The notes below the pieces were generated by a model that had not been told where the DNA came from, did no database searches, and worked only from the letters and a program-made list of their open reading frames with translations. Source: Salinisphaera sp. (GTDB lineage Bacteria > Pseudomonadota > Gammaproteobacteria > Nevskiales > Salinisphaeraceae). Taken from it: a stretch of DNA of 64,000 bases. Location of the stretch: assembly GCF_002729955.1 (NCBI RefSeq), contig NZ_PBYA01000034.1, positions 1-64,000 on the forward strand. Direction: 5' to 3'. A program made the translations under genes and the position numbers. This document shows positions 35,313 to 44,123 of the stretch, in pieces (positions within the stretch are counted from its first letter, which is position 1; each line of letters begins with the position of its first letter).

Positions 35313-37469
35313 ATGACCATCACGCGTATCGGCCTGGCCGTTTTCGTAGTCGCACTCATCGTGGCCTGGTTCGTGGCCAACCCCGGGCAGTATCTGGGCG
35401 GCGCCTGTAGCGATCAGGTATTCAGCCTGGCCTGTTTCGAAAGCCAGCGCGCCGCGCTGGGCGAGCTGGCCGCCGCCCACGGCCTGCTGTTCGCTGTCGG
35501 CTTCTTCGCGATCTATGTCGCGGTGACCGCCATTTCGCTGCCGGGGGCAGCGGTGATGACGCTTATCGGCGGCGCGCTGTTCGGCCTGGTGGAGGGCACC
35601 CTGCTGGTGTCGTTCGCATCGGCCATAGGGGCGACGCTTGCCTTTCTCATCGCCCGCTTCGTGCTGCGCGAAAGCGTGCAGAAACGCTTCGGTTCGCGCC
35701 TGAAAGCCCTCAATCGTGGCGTCGAGCGCGACGGGGCCTTTTATCTGTTCGCCTTGAGGCTGGTGCCGGTATTCCCGTTTTTCGTGATCAATCTGGCCAT
35801 GGGCCTCACCCCCATTCGCACCCGCACCTTCTACTGGGTCAGCCAGCTCGGCATGCTGCCGGGCACGCTCGTCTATGTGAATGCCGGCACCCAGCTCGGT
35901 CAGGTGCAATCCCTGTCGGGCGTGCTTTCGCCGGGGTTGATCGGCTCCTTCGTGCTGCTCGGCCTGTTTCCGCTGATCGCCCGCAAGACGCTGGATTTCG
36001 TAGCCTCGCGCAAGGCGCTCTCCGGCTACGACAAACCCAAGGAGTTCGATCGCAACCTGATCGTGATCGGCGCCGGTTCGGCCGGGCTGGTGGCCTCTTT
36101 GATCGCGGCCACTGTTAAGGCCAAGGTCACGCTCATCGAAAAGAACGAAATGGGCGGCGACTGCCTCAACACCGGCTGTGTGCCCTCGAAAGCGCTCATA
36201 CGCAGCGCGAAGCTCATGCACGAAATTCGCCACAGCCGGGAGTACGGCATCCGTTCGGCCAGCGCGAACTTTCATTTCCAGGACGTCATGGATCGGGTGA
36301 GGTCGGTAATCGCGACCATCGCACCGCATGATTCGGTCGAACGCTACGAGTCGCTGGGCGTGGACTGTATTCAGGCCGGCGCACGGCTGGTCGATCCGTG
36401 GACGGTGGAAACCGACGATGGCCAACGGCTGACGGCACGCCATATCGTGCTGGCCACGGGCGCAGTGCCGTTCGTGCCGGCCATCGACGGGCTGGCCGAT
36501 ATCGACTATCTCACCTCCGACAATCTCTGGGATCTCACCGAACTGCCCGAGCGCCTGGCGGTCATGGGGGCGGGTTCGATCGGCTGCGAAATGGCCCAGG
36601 CGTTTGCGCGGCTGGGCAGTCAGGTCACGCTCATCGAACAGGGCGAGCGCATTCTTTCGGTCGAGGACGACGATATCAGCGCACAGATGCGCGATCGGCT
36701 CGTCGCGGAAGGCGTGTCCGTGCGAACCGGTCTCAAGGTGACAGCGGCCAGCCGCAACAGCCGCGAGACCGTGCTTACCTGCAAGCTGGGCGAGCGCGAA
36801 ACCGAGATTCGCTGCGATCGGGTGCTGGTCGCGGTCGGCCGCAAGGCACGCACGCAAGGCATGGGCCTGGAAGAGCTCGGCCTGGTCAAGGACGGGCGGA
36901 TCGCGGTGGACGAATACCTGCAGACCGCGCTGCCGAGCATCTATGCCTGTGGCGACGCCATCGGCGGCTATCAGCTCACCCATGCGGCCTCCCATGAAGC
37001 CTGGCATGCGACGGTCAACGCCCTGTTTGGCGCCTTCAAGCGCTTTGCCGTGGATTATTCCAGGCTGCCCTGGTGTACGTTCACCGACCCCCAGGTCGCC
37101 CATGTAGGTCATAACGAAAACAGCGCGCGCGCGGCCTCCATCGAATACGAAGTCACCCGCTACGATCTGGCCGGCCTGGATCGGGCGATCGCCGAATCGG
37201 CCCGCGAGGGGGTGGTGAAGGTGCTCACCGTACCCGGCAAGGACACCATCCTGGGCGCGACCATCGTGGGCGAGGCGGCCGGCGAGCTGATCATCGAATT
37301 CGTATCGGCGATGAAACACGGCATCGGCCTGAACAAGATGCTGGCGACCATCCATCCCTATCCGACGCTGGCCGAGGCCAACCGTTTTGCCGCCAGCGAG
37401 TGGAAAAAAGCGCACGCGCCTGAGTGGGTCTTCCCGTGGCTTGCGCGCTTTCATGCCTGGCGCCGATAG
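35313..37469 (+). CDS. TVP38/TMEM64 membrane domain fused to FAD-dependent disulfide oxidoreductase
   Basis: 718 residues. Residues 1 to about 240 form a TVP38/TMEM64 (DedA-like) membrane domain with 5-6 helices. From about 245 a complete pyridine nucleotide-disulfide oxidoreductase follows: FAD motif VIGAGSAG, redox pair GGDCLNTGC (Cys at about 284 and 289), NAD motif GAGSIGCEMAQ, and HPYPTLAEANR near the C-terminus as in mercuric-reductase relatives. There is no extra Cys pair at the C-terminus as in true MerA. The electron acceptor at the membrane is unknown. ATG 35313 with AAAGGAAAG upstream is preferred over an earlier in-frame start at 35271. Confidence 0.85.
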   Translation: MTITRIGLAVFVVALIVAWFVANPGQYLGGACSDQVFSLACFESQRAALGELAAAHGLLFAVGFFAIYVAVTAISLPGAAVMTLIGGALFGLVEGTLLVSFASAIGATLAFLIARFVLRESVQKRFGSRLKALNRGVERDGAFYLFALRLVPVFPFFVINLAMGLTPIRTRTFYWVSQLGMLPGTLVYVNAGTQLGQVQSLSGVLSPGLIGSFVLLGLFPLIARKTLDFVASRKALSGYDKPKEFDRNLIVIGAGSAGLVASLIAATVKAKVTLIEKNEMGGDCLNTGCVPSKALIRSAKLMHEIRHSREYGIRSASANFHFQDVMDRVRSVIATIAPHDSVERYESLGVDCIQAGARLVDPWTVETDDGQRLTARHIVLATGAVPFVPAIDGLADIDYLTSDNLWDLTELPERLAVMGAGSIGCEMAQAFARLGSQVTLIEQGERILSVEDDDISAQMRDRLVAEGVSVRTGLKVTAASRNSRETVLTCKLGERETEIRCDRVLVAVGRKARTQGMGLEELGLVKDGRIAVDEYLQTALPSIYACGDAIGGYQLTHAASHEAWHATVNALFGAFKRFAVDYSRLPWCTFTDPQVAHVGHNENSARAASIEYEVTRYDLAGLDRAIAESAREGVVKVLTVPGKDTILGATIVGEAAGELIIEFVSAMKHGIGLNKMLATIHPYPTLAEANRFAASEWKKAHAPEWVFPWLARFHAWRR

Positions 37470-37505
37470 CATGCAGGCGCCGGACGAGCGCGGGCCGCTT
37501 TCGCC

Positions 37506-38234
37506 TTGACTGGCCTGCTGGTGGCGGCCGCCTTTGTCACGGCCGTGCTCTCGGGCATGGCCGGCATGGGCGGCGGCACCCTGCTGATTGCGCTGATGTT
37601 CGCCCTGGGCATGCAGCCGGCGCTGGCTCTGCCGCTGCATGCAGGGGTGCAGTTCGCGGCCAACGCCTCGCGCAGCGTGGTCTATGGCAGCCATGTGCGC
37701 TGGCGGGCGCTGGCGCTATTCGCGCTCACGGCCGTGCCCGGGCCGTTTCTCGTCGCGCCCTGGGTGGTCGATGCCAACCCGGACTGGATTCGTCTGCTGC
37801 TCGCCGTGTTCGTTGTCATGGCGGTCTGGCCGAGCTGGGCGGCACGCCTGAAGATCCACGGGCGGGGTGGGCTGCTTGCCGCCGGCGCGATCGCGGGCGT
37901 GCTGGGCCCGGTGGTCGGTGCCACCGGCCTGCTCGTCGCGCCGTTCTTTCTGCGCGATGACTGGCGCAAGGAACAGATCATCGCCACCCTGGCCGTGGCC
38001 CAGGCCGGCAGTCACCTGCTCAAGATCGGCGCCTTTTCGCTCAGCGGTTTCAACGTGTTCGCGCGCCTCGATCTGCTGCTACCCATGGCGCTGGCGGCCT
38101 TGCTGGGGACGCTGGTGGGCCGCCGGCTGCACGGGGTGTTTTCCGAGCGTGGTTTCCGCCTCGCGGTACGGGCTGTCATGATCGTGCTGGCGCTGCGTCT
38201 GGCCTGGGACGGGCTGGGCGGCCTGTGGCCTTGA
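37506..38234 (+). CDS. TauE/SafE-family membrane permease
   Basis: 242 residues with about eight hydrophobic helices and the two repeated motifs of the family (VLSGMAGMGGGTLL near the start, GPVVGATGLLVAPFF in the middle). Members export sulfite, sulfoacetate or related anions. The start is uncertain: TTG 37506 is the first, GTG 37521 is possible, and neither has a good RBS. It directly follows the fusion flavoprotein (36 bp) and may be cotranscribed. Confidence 0.8.
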   Translation: MTGLLVAAAFVTAVLSGMAGMGGGTLLIALMFALGMQPALALPLHAGVQFAANASRSVVYGSHVRWRALALFALTAVPGPFLVAPWVVDANPDWIRLLLAVFVVMAVWPSWAARLKIHGRGGLLAAGAIAGVLGPVVGATGLLVAPFFLRDDWRKEQIIATLAVAQAGSHLLKIGAFSLSGFNVFARLDLLLPMALAALLGTLVGRRLHGVFSERGFRLAVRAVMIVLALRLAWDGLGGLWP

Positions 38235-38289
38235 GGCTTGGCGCGTTCCCCAGCGTCGGCGTTTTGTTGCTCATATTCGGGAGAAGCCG

Positions 38290-38430
38290 TTGTCGACCTT
38301 CGTGATACTCGCCTTCGTGTTCGGCCTGGTCGGCTTTTCGCTGGCTGCCGTCGCGTTTGCCCAGACCGCCACGCTCAAAAAGCGTATCGATCGGCTGGAA
38401 GCGCGTTCGCAAACCGAAAGCGCGCCGTGA
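38290..38430 (+). CDS. 46-residue single-TM protein
   Basis: A short ORF from TTG 38290 with GGGAGAAG just upstream. It encodes one hydrophobic helix (residues 3-24, VILAFVFGLVGFSLAAVAFA) and a charged, possibly coiled tail (TLKKRIDRLEARSQTESAP). Its TGA overlaps the GTG of the thioesterase gene, so it looks like a real, coupled gene. Function unknown. Confidence 0.55.
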   Translation: MSTFVILAFVFGLVGFSLAAVAFAQTATLKKRIDRLEARSQTESAP

Positions 38431-38861
38431 GCCTGAAAGACGCCGGCCAGATCGAAACGGTGATACGGCGCAACGTCGGATCGCCCGGCCAGCCCGCCTT
38501 TCGCGTGCTCGCAGTGGGTTCGGCCCATGCCGATATCTGTCTGCCCTACGACGAGGGCATGACCCGCCTGGGCGATACGATATCCGGCCCGGTGCTCATG
38601 ACCGCGGCCGATGCGGCCATGTATGCCGCCATCATCGCCCACGTGCCGGACGGCGAATATGCGGTGACCAGCCATTTCAATATCGATTTTCTGCGCCGGC
38701 CGAAAGCCGCCGACGTGCTGGCGCGCGCTACCTTGCTTCGCGTGGGCCGGCGCACGGTGACCTGCCGGGTCGAGCTGTTCTCGCAGGATTTCGACACCCT
38801 GGTGGCCCATGTCACCGGCGCCTATGCGCGCATGAATACCGCCACCAGCGGCACCGTCTGA
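38427..38861 (+). CDS. PaaI-type hotdog thioesterase
   Basis: 144 residues from GTG 38427. The hotdog fold is suggested by LGDTISGPVLMTAADAAMYAAI (helix with Asp) and SHFNIDFLRRPKAADVLARA. These enzymes hydrolyse acyl-CoA thioesters; the substrate cannot be told. It overlaps the 46-residue ORF by four bases. Confidence 0.75.
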   Translation: MSLKDAGQIETVIRRNVGSPGQPAFRVLAVGSAHADICLPYDEGMTRLGDTISGPVLMTAADAAMYAAIIAHVPDGEYAVTSHFNIDFLRRPKAADVLARATLLRVGRRTVTCRVELFSQDFDTLVAHVTGAYARMNTATSGTV

Positions 38862-38870
38862 GCCGCCGCG

Positions 38871-39524
38871 CTACCAGCGTTCGATCGCCGCCCGGGCGGC
38901 CGCATTGGCCGGACGTGCGATCAGCCCGCTCTGGGTCAGGGTGATGTCGTAGCGCGCGTTGTCGGCCATGGGAACATAGGTCGCGCTGCCGTAGCGGGCA
39001 TCGACCGCCTTCGCCCAGCCGGGCAGGCGCCTGGCAAGCGCGAAGGCGTTGACCCCCGGTTCTTCGGCGTCGAGGGCTACCACGCTGCGCGGCCGGGTTC
39101 GCTCATCGGCAATATCGCGATATCGACCGCTCAGGCGCTCAAGCCTGAACAGGGCATCGAAGCCGAGCAGATTGGCCCAGGCCCGCCATTTGAGCACGCG
39201 GGCATCGAGCTGAAATTCGTCGCCGGTCAGCTCGAACAGCCGCGGCGCACCGTTATCGCTGGCAAGCGTTGCCTGAAAGCGCTGGTCGTCCAGCGCCTGG
39301 AAGCTCAGCTGTGCCACCGGCTGTTCGTAGCTCAGGCGCTGGTAGGTATGCAGGTTGAGTAGCAGGGCGCCGGCCAGTGCGGTCAACGCCAGACACAGGC
39401 CGCCGCAGGCGCCCGAGCAGGTGGCAGTGAACAGCCGCCGTCGGCGCAGGCGTGTCGTGGCGTGACCGAGCAGGACCACCCCGATCGCGGCCAGCGCGGC
39501 CAGCGTGCAGTAGACAACGATCAT
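38871..39524 (-). CDS. Conserved two-TM protein of unknown function
   Basis: 217 residues. Two N-terminal helices (about 1-20 and 35-57), then a soluble domain (QPVAQLSFQALDDQRFQATL, DGARYGSATYVPMADNA-like pattern). It resembles proteins sometimes labelled multidrug transporters in pseudomonads, but with two helices it cannot be a transporter on its own. Its ATG overlaps the stop of the DUF167 gene. Confidence 0.55.
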   Translation of the reverse strand: MIVVYCTLAALAAIGVVLLGHATTRLRRRRLFTATCSGACGGLCLALTALAGALLLNLHTYQRLSYEQPVAQLSFQALDDQRFQATLASDNGAPRLFELTGDEFQLDARVLKWRAWANLLGFDALFRLERLSGRYRDIADERTRPRSVVALDAEEPGVNAFALARRLPGWAKAVDARYGSATYVPMADNARYDITLTQSGLIARPANAAARAAIERW

Positions 39525-39787
39525 GGCGTGGGCCGGCCCAGGCGCCGGGCGAATTCGCCCGGGTCGATATCATCGATTGCGACACGCTTGAGCGCGCGCG
39601 TCTGGCCACGCTCGATACGTATCGTGGCCGGCGCGACGTGCAGCGCCTCGGCCAGCAACGCGATAACGGCCCGATTGGCCTTGCCTTTTTCCGGCGCGGC
39701 GCGCACGCGCACTTTGAGCGCGGGGCCCAGCCAGCCGCTGATCTGATCCTTCGATGCGCCGGGTACGACCTTGATATCGATTTGCAT
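39521..39787 (-). CDS. DUF167 (YggU-family) protein
   Basis: 88 residues. KVVPGASKDQISGWLG and APEKGKANRAVIALLAE are the DUF167 signature. A small alpha/beta protein of unknown function found in all domains of life. Its start overlaps the terminator of the upstream gene, and its stop overlaps the next ATG. Confidence 0.88.
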   Translation of the reverse strand: MQIDIKVVPGASKDQISGWLGPALKVRVRAAPEKGKANRAVIALLAEALHVAPATIRIERGQTRALKRVAIDDIDPGEFARRLGRPTP

Positions 39788-39814
39788 AAAAAAACCGGCG
39801 CATCGCTGCGCCGG
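39788..39814 (-). terminator. Rho-independent terminator of the GlsB/YeaQ gene
   Basis: CCGGCGCA (39795-39802) pairs with TGCGCCGG (39807-39814) around TCGC. On the minus strand seven T follow, directly abutting the start of the DUF167 gene. Confidence 0.88.
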
Positions 39815-39842
39815 CTGTCGGTTTACAAGACCAACGCGTTAA

Positions 39843-40094
39843 TCAACGCGATTTCATCACGCGATACAGCCACAGCAGCAGGATGGCGCCGAGAATGGCG
39901 ATCACAAAGCTGCCGAGATTAAAGCCGGATACCGTGCCCATGCCCAGGGCGGTGGAAATGAAGCCGCCGAGCACCGCGCCGAGTATGCCGATGACGATGG
40001 TCACGATGATGCCGCCCGGGTCCTTGCCCGGCATGAGCAGCTTGGCGACGGCGCCGGCAATCAGGCCGAAGATGATCCATGCAATGATGCCCAT
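39843..40094 (-). CDS. GlsB/YeaQ/YmgE-family small membrane protein
   Basis: 83 residues with three hydrophobic helices and the glycine-rich pattern IIFGLIAGAVAKLLMPGKDPGG typical of transglycosylase-associated small stress proteins. Function not firmly known. It has its own terminator. Confidence 0.88.
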   Translation of the reverse strand: MGIIAWIIFGLIAGAVAKLLMPGKDPGGIIVTIVIGILGAVLGGFISTALGMGTVSGFNLGSFVIAILGAILLLWLYRVMKSR

Positions 40095-40165
40095 CAGTTA
40101 AATCCTTGTTCGTAGGGGGTTCGAGTACTGTGCGCGCCGCCGCAGAGCCGTGCAAGTGGGTGATT

Positions 40166-40975
40166 TTACGCCTTGCGTCGGTAGCGATCCTTGGCCCGGC
40201 GCCCCTTCGCGGCCAGCAGCGGCTGCAGCAGACGGGGCAGCGAGGGCATGAGATAGCCGGCGGTGGCCATCACCCGGCTCATGGCCGGGCGGCTGCGTTC
40301 CACGCGGCCGTCGCGGGCACAGGCGAGGATGAGTTCGGCGATCTGCTCGGGCGTGCTCATGTCCTGGGAGAAGGTGATATCCGAAACCGAGTCGATATCC
40401 TCAAGAATGAAATCGGTGGCGATCGGGCCGGGTGAAACCACGCTCACGCTGATGTCGGTATCGGCGAGTTCATCGGACAGGGCATAGGTGAAGGCCCGCA
40501 GCCCGAATTTGGTGGCCGAATAGCTCGCACTGCCGGCCAGCGGCATATGGCCGGCGATCGAGGCCACGTTGACGATGGCCGCGCCGTCGCTTTGGCCGAG
40601 CGCGTCCAGCGCCAGGCGGGAAAGCATCAGCGGCGCACGCAGGTTGGTATCCACCATCTGGCCGATTTCGTCGGCGCTGCGTGTGGCCACCGGCCCGCGA
40701 TGATGACAGCCGGCGTTGTTGACCAGCAGATCCAGACGCCCGTGCACGGCCAGCGTCTGCTCGATGAGCGCTCGACAGCCGGATTCGCTCGATACGTCGG
40801 CGGCGATGGCTGTGGCACCGATATCGGCGGCAACGCGCTCGAGCTTTTCGATACCGCGGGCGGCGACGATGACTTTCGCCCCCGCGGCTGAGAGCGCGCG
40901 CGCCGTGGCTTCGCCGACCCCGGCCGAGGCGCCGGTTACCAGCGCGACTCGGCCCGAAAAATCCTGAATGGCCAT
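40166..40975 (-). CDS. Short-chain dehydrogenase/reductase
   Basis: 269 residues. Cofactor motif TGASAGVG (about 14-21), NNAG near 87, and the catalytic Ser ... YSATK triad near 137-155. The C-terminus is basic (AKGRRAKDRYRRKA). Substrate unknown. 4 bp downstream of the DUF1232 gene on the same strand, so probably cotranscribed. Confidence 0.88.
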   Translation of the reverse strand: MAIQDFSGRVALVTGASAGVGEATARALSAAGAKVIVAARGIEKLERVAADIGATAIAADVSSESGCRALIEQTLAVHGRLDLLVNNAGCHHRGPVATRSADEIGQMVDTNLRAPLMLSRLALDALGQSDGAAIVNVASIAGHMPLAGSASYSATKFGLRAFTYALSDELADTDISVSVVSPGPIATDFILEDIDSVSDITFSQDMSTPEQIAELILACARDGRVERSRPAMSRVMATAGYLMPSLPRLLQPLLAAKGRRAKDRYRRKA

Positions 40976-40979
40976 GGCG

Positions 40980-41402
40980 TTACTCGACCCGCCGCAGTGG
41001 GCGCCTGTGTTCGGGGCGGTCGAACCATTGATCGAGCTTCTGGGCGGTGCGTCGACGTACGTCGTCGTTGATGTACTGCGAAAGCGCGGCCACGGCCAGC
41101 GCGAGGGCCGACAGATCGTCGGTGAGCCCGAAACCGAACAGCCAGTCCGGGATCGCGTCCATCGGCAGGATGAAGTAGCCCAGCGCGCCGTAGGCCGTCA
41201 CCCGGGCCCAGCGCGGCGTTTCCGGCCGCTGCGCGGCATAGTGAAGCCACAGGGCCTTTTCCAGCAGTTCGTAGCCGGCGCGCTTGGCCACCCGCGATAC
41301 CTTGGTCCAGAAGCGCGTATTGGAATACTGCCCGGCATAGTCGCGGACTTCGGCCGCGCTCTGCGGGGGCTCCGCCGGTCGGTGAACGGTCGTTACGGTC
41401 AT
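40980..41402 (-). CDS. DUF1232 (YkvA-family) protein
   Basis: 140 residues. The core YFILPMDAIPDWLFGFGLTDDLSALALAV without its last residues is the DUF1232 signature: two helices around a PxDxIPD motif. Function unknown; possibly membrane-associated. Upstream of the SDR gene on the same strand. Confidence 0.85.
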   Translation of the reverse strand: MTVTTVHRPAEPPQSAAEVRDYAGQYSNTRFWTKVSRVAKRAGYELLEKALWLHYAAQRPETPRWARVTAYGALGYFILPMDAIPDWLFGFGLTDDLSALALAVAALSQYINDDVRRRTAQKLDQWFDRPEHRRPLRRVE

Positions 41403-41497
41403 CGGTACTCCCGGCGCGGTGCGCCCTGGATGAGAACGGTATCACCGAGCGTAGCGCATGCACGGGCCCTGCGCGTATCCGTATCGTTCGCCGGTCG

Positions 41498-41532
41498 AGG
41501 GCGTATCGTCATGAGATATGACGATACGCCCT
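41498..41532. terminator. Perfect 15-bp inverted repeat at the stop of the glutamate synthase-like gene
   Basis: AGGGCGTATCGTCAT (41498-41512) and ATGACGATACGCCCT (41518-41532) are perfectly complementary, loop GAGAT. The stem begins within the TAG stop of the minus-strand gene at 41531. There is no T-run after it on either strand. Confidence 0.6.
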
Positions 41533-43120
41533 AGATCGCCGGCAGGAAGCTGTGCGCCTGCGCCTTGCGCCAGGCCTGCTCGTAGCGGCCGTCGCCCTGG
41601 CGGGTGAGCAGCTCGCCGGTTTCCAGAAACCGGTAGACCTGATCGGCGGTATGGATTTCGGAGTCGGTGGTACGCCGGCACAGATGCTCCGGGCGGAGCT
41701 GGCCCGGGTGATCGAGGCCGACCGTGGCCACGACTTCCTGCATGGCCGCGACCGTGCGCCGATGGAAGTTGTAGACACGCTCGCCCTTGTCGGGCACCAC
41801 CACCGCGCGCTGACGCCATTTGTTCTGGGTGGCCACGCCGGTCGGGCAGCGGTCGGTATGACAGGATTCCGACTGCACACAGCCCACCGCGAACATGAAG
41901 CCGCGTGCCGAGTTGCACCAGTCCGCGCCCAGGGCCATGTTCGCGGCCATCTTGAAGCCCGAGGTGATCTTGCCCGAGGCGCCGATACGGATACGATCGC
42001 GCAGCCCCGCGCCCACCAGCGTGTTGTGTACCCACACCAGGCCCTCGCGCAGCGGCGTGCCGACATGATCGGCCAGCTCCAGCGGGGCCGCACCGGTACC
42101 GCCCTCGGCACCGTCGACGACGATGAAATCCGGGGTGATGCCGGTCTTGAGCATGGCCTTGGCAATGGACATGAACTGCCAGCCGTGACCGACGCACAGC
42201 TTGAAGCCCACCGGCTTGCCGTTCGCGCCCTCGCGCAGATCGGCGATGAATTCCATGAGTTCGATGGGGGTCGAAAAGGCGGGGTGTGCCGGCGGCGACA
42301 CGCAGGTCTGGCCGACTTCGATACCCCGTGCCTCGGCGATCTCGGGGGTGACCTTGGAGCCGGGCAGCACGCCGCCGTGGCCGGGCTTGGCGCCCTGGCT
42401 GAGCTTGATCTCGATCATCTTGACCTGGTCGTCGTTGGCGACCTGCACGTATTGATCGCGATCGAAGCTGCCGTCGGCGTGTCGGCAGCCGAAATAGCCG
42501 CTGCCAATCTCCCAGATGAGATCGCCGCCAAACTCCTTGTGGTGTCGGCTGACCGATCCTTCGCCGGTATCGTGGGCAAAGCCGCCCTTGGCCGCGCCCA
42601 GGTTGAGCGCGCGGATCGCATTCGCCGACAGCGAGCCGAAGCTCATCGCCGAAATGTTGAGCGTGGAGGCTTCATAGGGCTGGGTGCACTGCGGGCCGCC
42701 GATACGCACCCGCGGCGGCGTTTCGCTCGGGGTCTTGGCGGCAATGGAATGCACCAGCCATTCGTGGCCTTCGGCATAGACGTTGTGCTCGGTGCCGAAC
42801 GGATCGGCGTCGTTGACGTTCTTGGCGCGCTGGTACACCTGCGAACGATGCTCGCGCGAAAAGGGGGCGGCCTCGGTATCCGACTCCAGCAGGTACTGGC
42901 GGATCTCGGGGCGGATCGCTTCGATCATCCAGCGAAAATGGGCCAGCAACGGATAGTTGCGCAGCAGCGCATGTTCGCGCTGGAAGAAATCGTGCAGGCC
43001 CATGCCCAGAAAGGTGACGCTGATCAAAAAGAACAGCCCGAAATAGCGCGGCATGCCGAGGGTGAGATAGCCGAACCCCACGGTGGCAACGACGAAGGCG
43101 ATTAGAGCGATATAGCGCAT
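41531..43120 (-). CDS. Membrane-anchored FMN-binding glutamate synthase-like protein
   Basis: 529 residues. Two N-terminal helices (about 1-20 and 26-44), then a GltB-type FMN barrel (SAMSFGSLSANAIRALNLGA; GAKPGHGGVLPGSKV; VDGAEGGTGAAPLELADHVG) and a C-x5-C-x4-C cluster motif (CVQSESCHTDRCPTGVATQ) for a 3Fe-4S centre. The glutaminase domain of GltB is absent, so it cannot use glutamine by itself. The in vivo reaction of this stand-alone family is not established. Confidence 0.88.
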   Translation of the reverse strand: MRYIALIAFVVATVGFGYLTLGMPRYFGLFFLISVTFLGMGLHDFFQREHALLRNYPLLAHFRWMIEAIRPEIRQYLLESDTEAAPFSREHRSQVYQRAKNVNDADPFGTEHNVYAEGHEWLVHSIAAKTPSETPPRVRIGGPQCTQPYEASTLNISAMSFGSLSANAIRALNLGAAKGGFAHDTGEGSVSRHHKEFGGDLIWEIGSGYFGCRHADGSFDRDQYVQVANDDQVKMIEIKLSQGAKPGHGGVLPGSKVTPEIAEARGIEVGQTCVSPPAHPAFSTPIELMEFIADLREGANGKPVGFKLCVGHGWQFMSIAKAMLKTGITPDFIVVDGAEGGTGAAPLELADHVGTPLREGLVWVHNTLVGAGLRDRIRIGASGKITSGFKMAANMALGADWCNSARGFMFAVGCVQSESCHTDRCPTGVATQNKWRQRAVVVPDKGERVYNFHRRTVAAMQEVVATVGLDHPGQLRPEHLCRRTTDSEIHTADQVYRFLETGELLTRQGDGRYEQAWRKAQAHSFLPAI

Positions 43121-43165
43121 GGACTCAATCCAGGCAGTAGAAATCGGGGCGCCGGTACAGCGCGT

Positions 43166-43981
43166 TCATGTCTGGCACACCGGGCAGAAAAAGGTGCTGC
43201 GCTGGCCGATCACTTCGCGGCGAATCGGCCCGCAGCCGCGCGGGCAGGGCTGTCCGGCCTTGCCATAGGCTGCGAGGCTGAGCTGAAAATACCCGGTATC
43301 CCCATCCACGCCGATATAGTCGCGCAATGTCGTGCCCCCGGCGACGATGGCATCGGCGAGTACCTGCCGTATGGCCGTCGCAAGCGCATGGTAACGCCTC
43401 CGGCCGATACGCCCGGCCGGCCGACGTGGATGAATACGCGCGGCGTGCAATGCTTCGCAGGCATAGATATTGCCCACCCCGACCACGGTCGTGCTGTCCA
43501 TGATGAATGTTTTCACCGGCGCGCGACGGCCCCGCGAGCGCTCGTAAAGCCAGTCGCCGTCGAACGTATCGCCCAGCGGCTCGGGGCCCAGATGGGCGAG
43601 CAGGGCAAACGTGTCCGGTGCTTCGTCAAGCCAGAAGATCGAGCCGAAACGCCGGGCGTCGTTGAAGCGCACCGTCCAGTCGTTGTCGAGGGCGATATCG
43701 ACATGGTCATGGGCGACCACCGGCGTATCCGCCGGCACGATACGCAGCCGCCCGGACATGCCCAGATGCAGGCAGACATGCCCGGTTTCGGCTTCGAACA
43801 GCAGATACTTCGCCCGCCGGTGCACGGTGCGGATCACCTGGCCGGGTAAGACCTCGGCAAGTGCAGCGGAGACCGGCCAGCGCAGCTGCGGTTGCCGCAC
43901 GATGACCGTGCGTACGCGCTGGCCGCGCACATGCGGTTCGATCCCCGCGCGCGTGGTTTCGACTTCGGGCAGTTCGGGCAT
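43166..43981 (-). CDS. mutM: Formamidopyrimidine-DNA glycosylase
   Basis: 271 residues (E. coli 269). Pro1-Glu2 catalytic start (PELPEVETTRAGI), the conserved Lys in RRAKYLLFE, the H2TH region (VGVGNIYACEALHAA) and a C-terminal zinc finger. The first half of the finger is C-x3-C (CPRGC) rather than the usual C-x2-C; the second pair (CPVC) is normal. It removes 8-oxoguanine from DNA. Confidence 0.95.
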   Translation of the reverse strand: MPELPEVETTRAGIEPHVRGQRVRTVIVRQPQLRWPVSAALAEVLPGQVIRTVHRRAKYLLFEAETGHVCLHLGMSGRLRIVPADTPVVAHDHVDIALDNDWTVRFNDARRFGSIFWLDEAPDTFALLAHLGPEPLGDTFDGDWLYERSRGRRAPVKTFIMDSTTVVGVGNIYACEALHAARIHPRRPAGRIGRRRYHALATAIRQVLADAIVAGGTTLRDYIGVDGDTGYFQLSLAAYGKAGQPCPRGCGPIRREVIGQRSTFFCPVCQT

Positions 43982-44088
43982 CGCGACATTCTGCCACGAT
44001 CATCGAACAGGGCCGCCCCGGCATGGCCTTCTCCCCCGTGAATGCGCCGTCCAAACGGCTGCCGGAATCCGGTGATATTCACGCACCA

Positions 44089-44117
44089 TGAACATGGCGC
44101 GTTGCCGCCGGTATAAT
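44089..44117 (+). promoter_or_regulatory. Promoter of the bile acid symporter-family gene
   Basis: TGAACA (44089-44094), a 17-base spacer and a perfect TATAAT (44112-44117). Transcription would begin about 7 bases later, at the ATG at 44124 itself, so the mRNA is predicted to be leaderless. No RBS is seen before that ATG. Confidence 0.6.
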
Positions 44118-44123
44118 TGCGCT

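Noticed and set aside
35148-37694. Very long minus-strand reading frame opposite the TVP38-flavoprotein gene
   Set aside because: It is the antisense shadow of a clear oxidoreductase; its translation is His/Arg/Gly-rich and matches no family. High GC creates many such long frames here.
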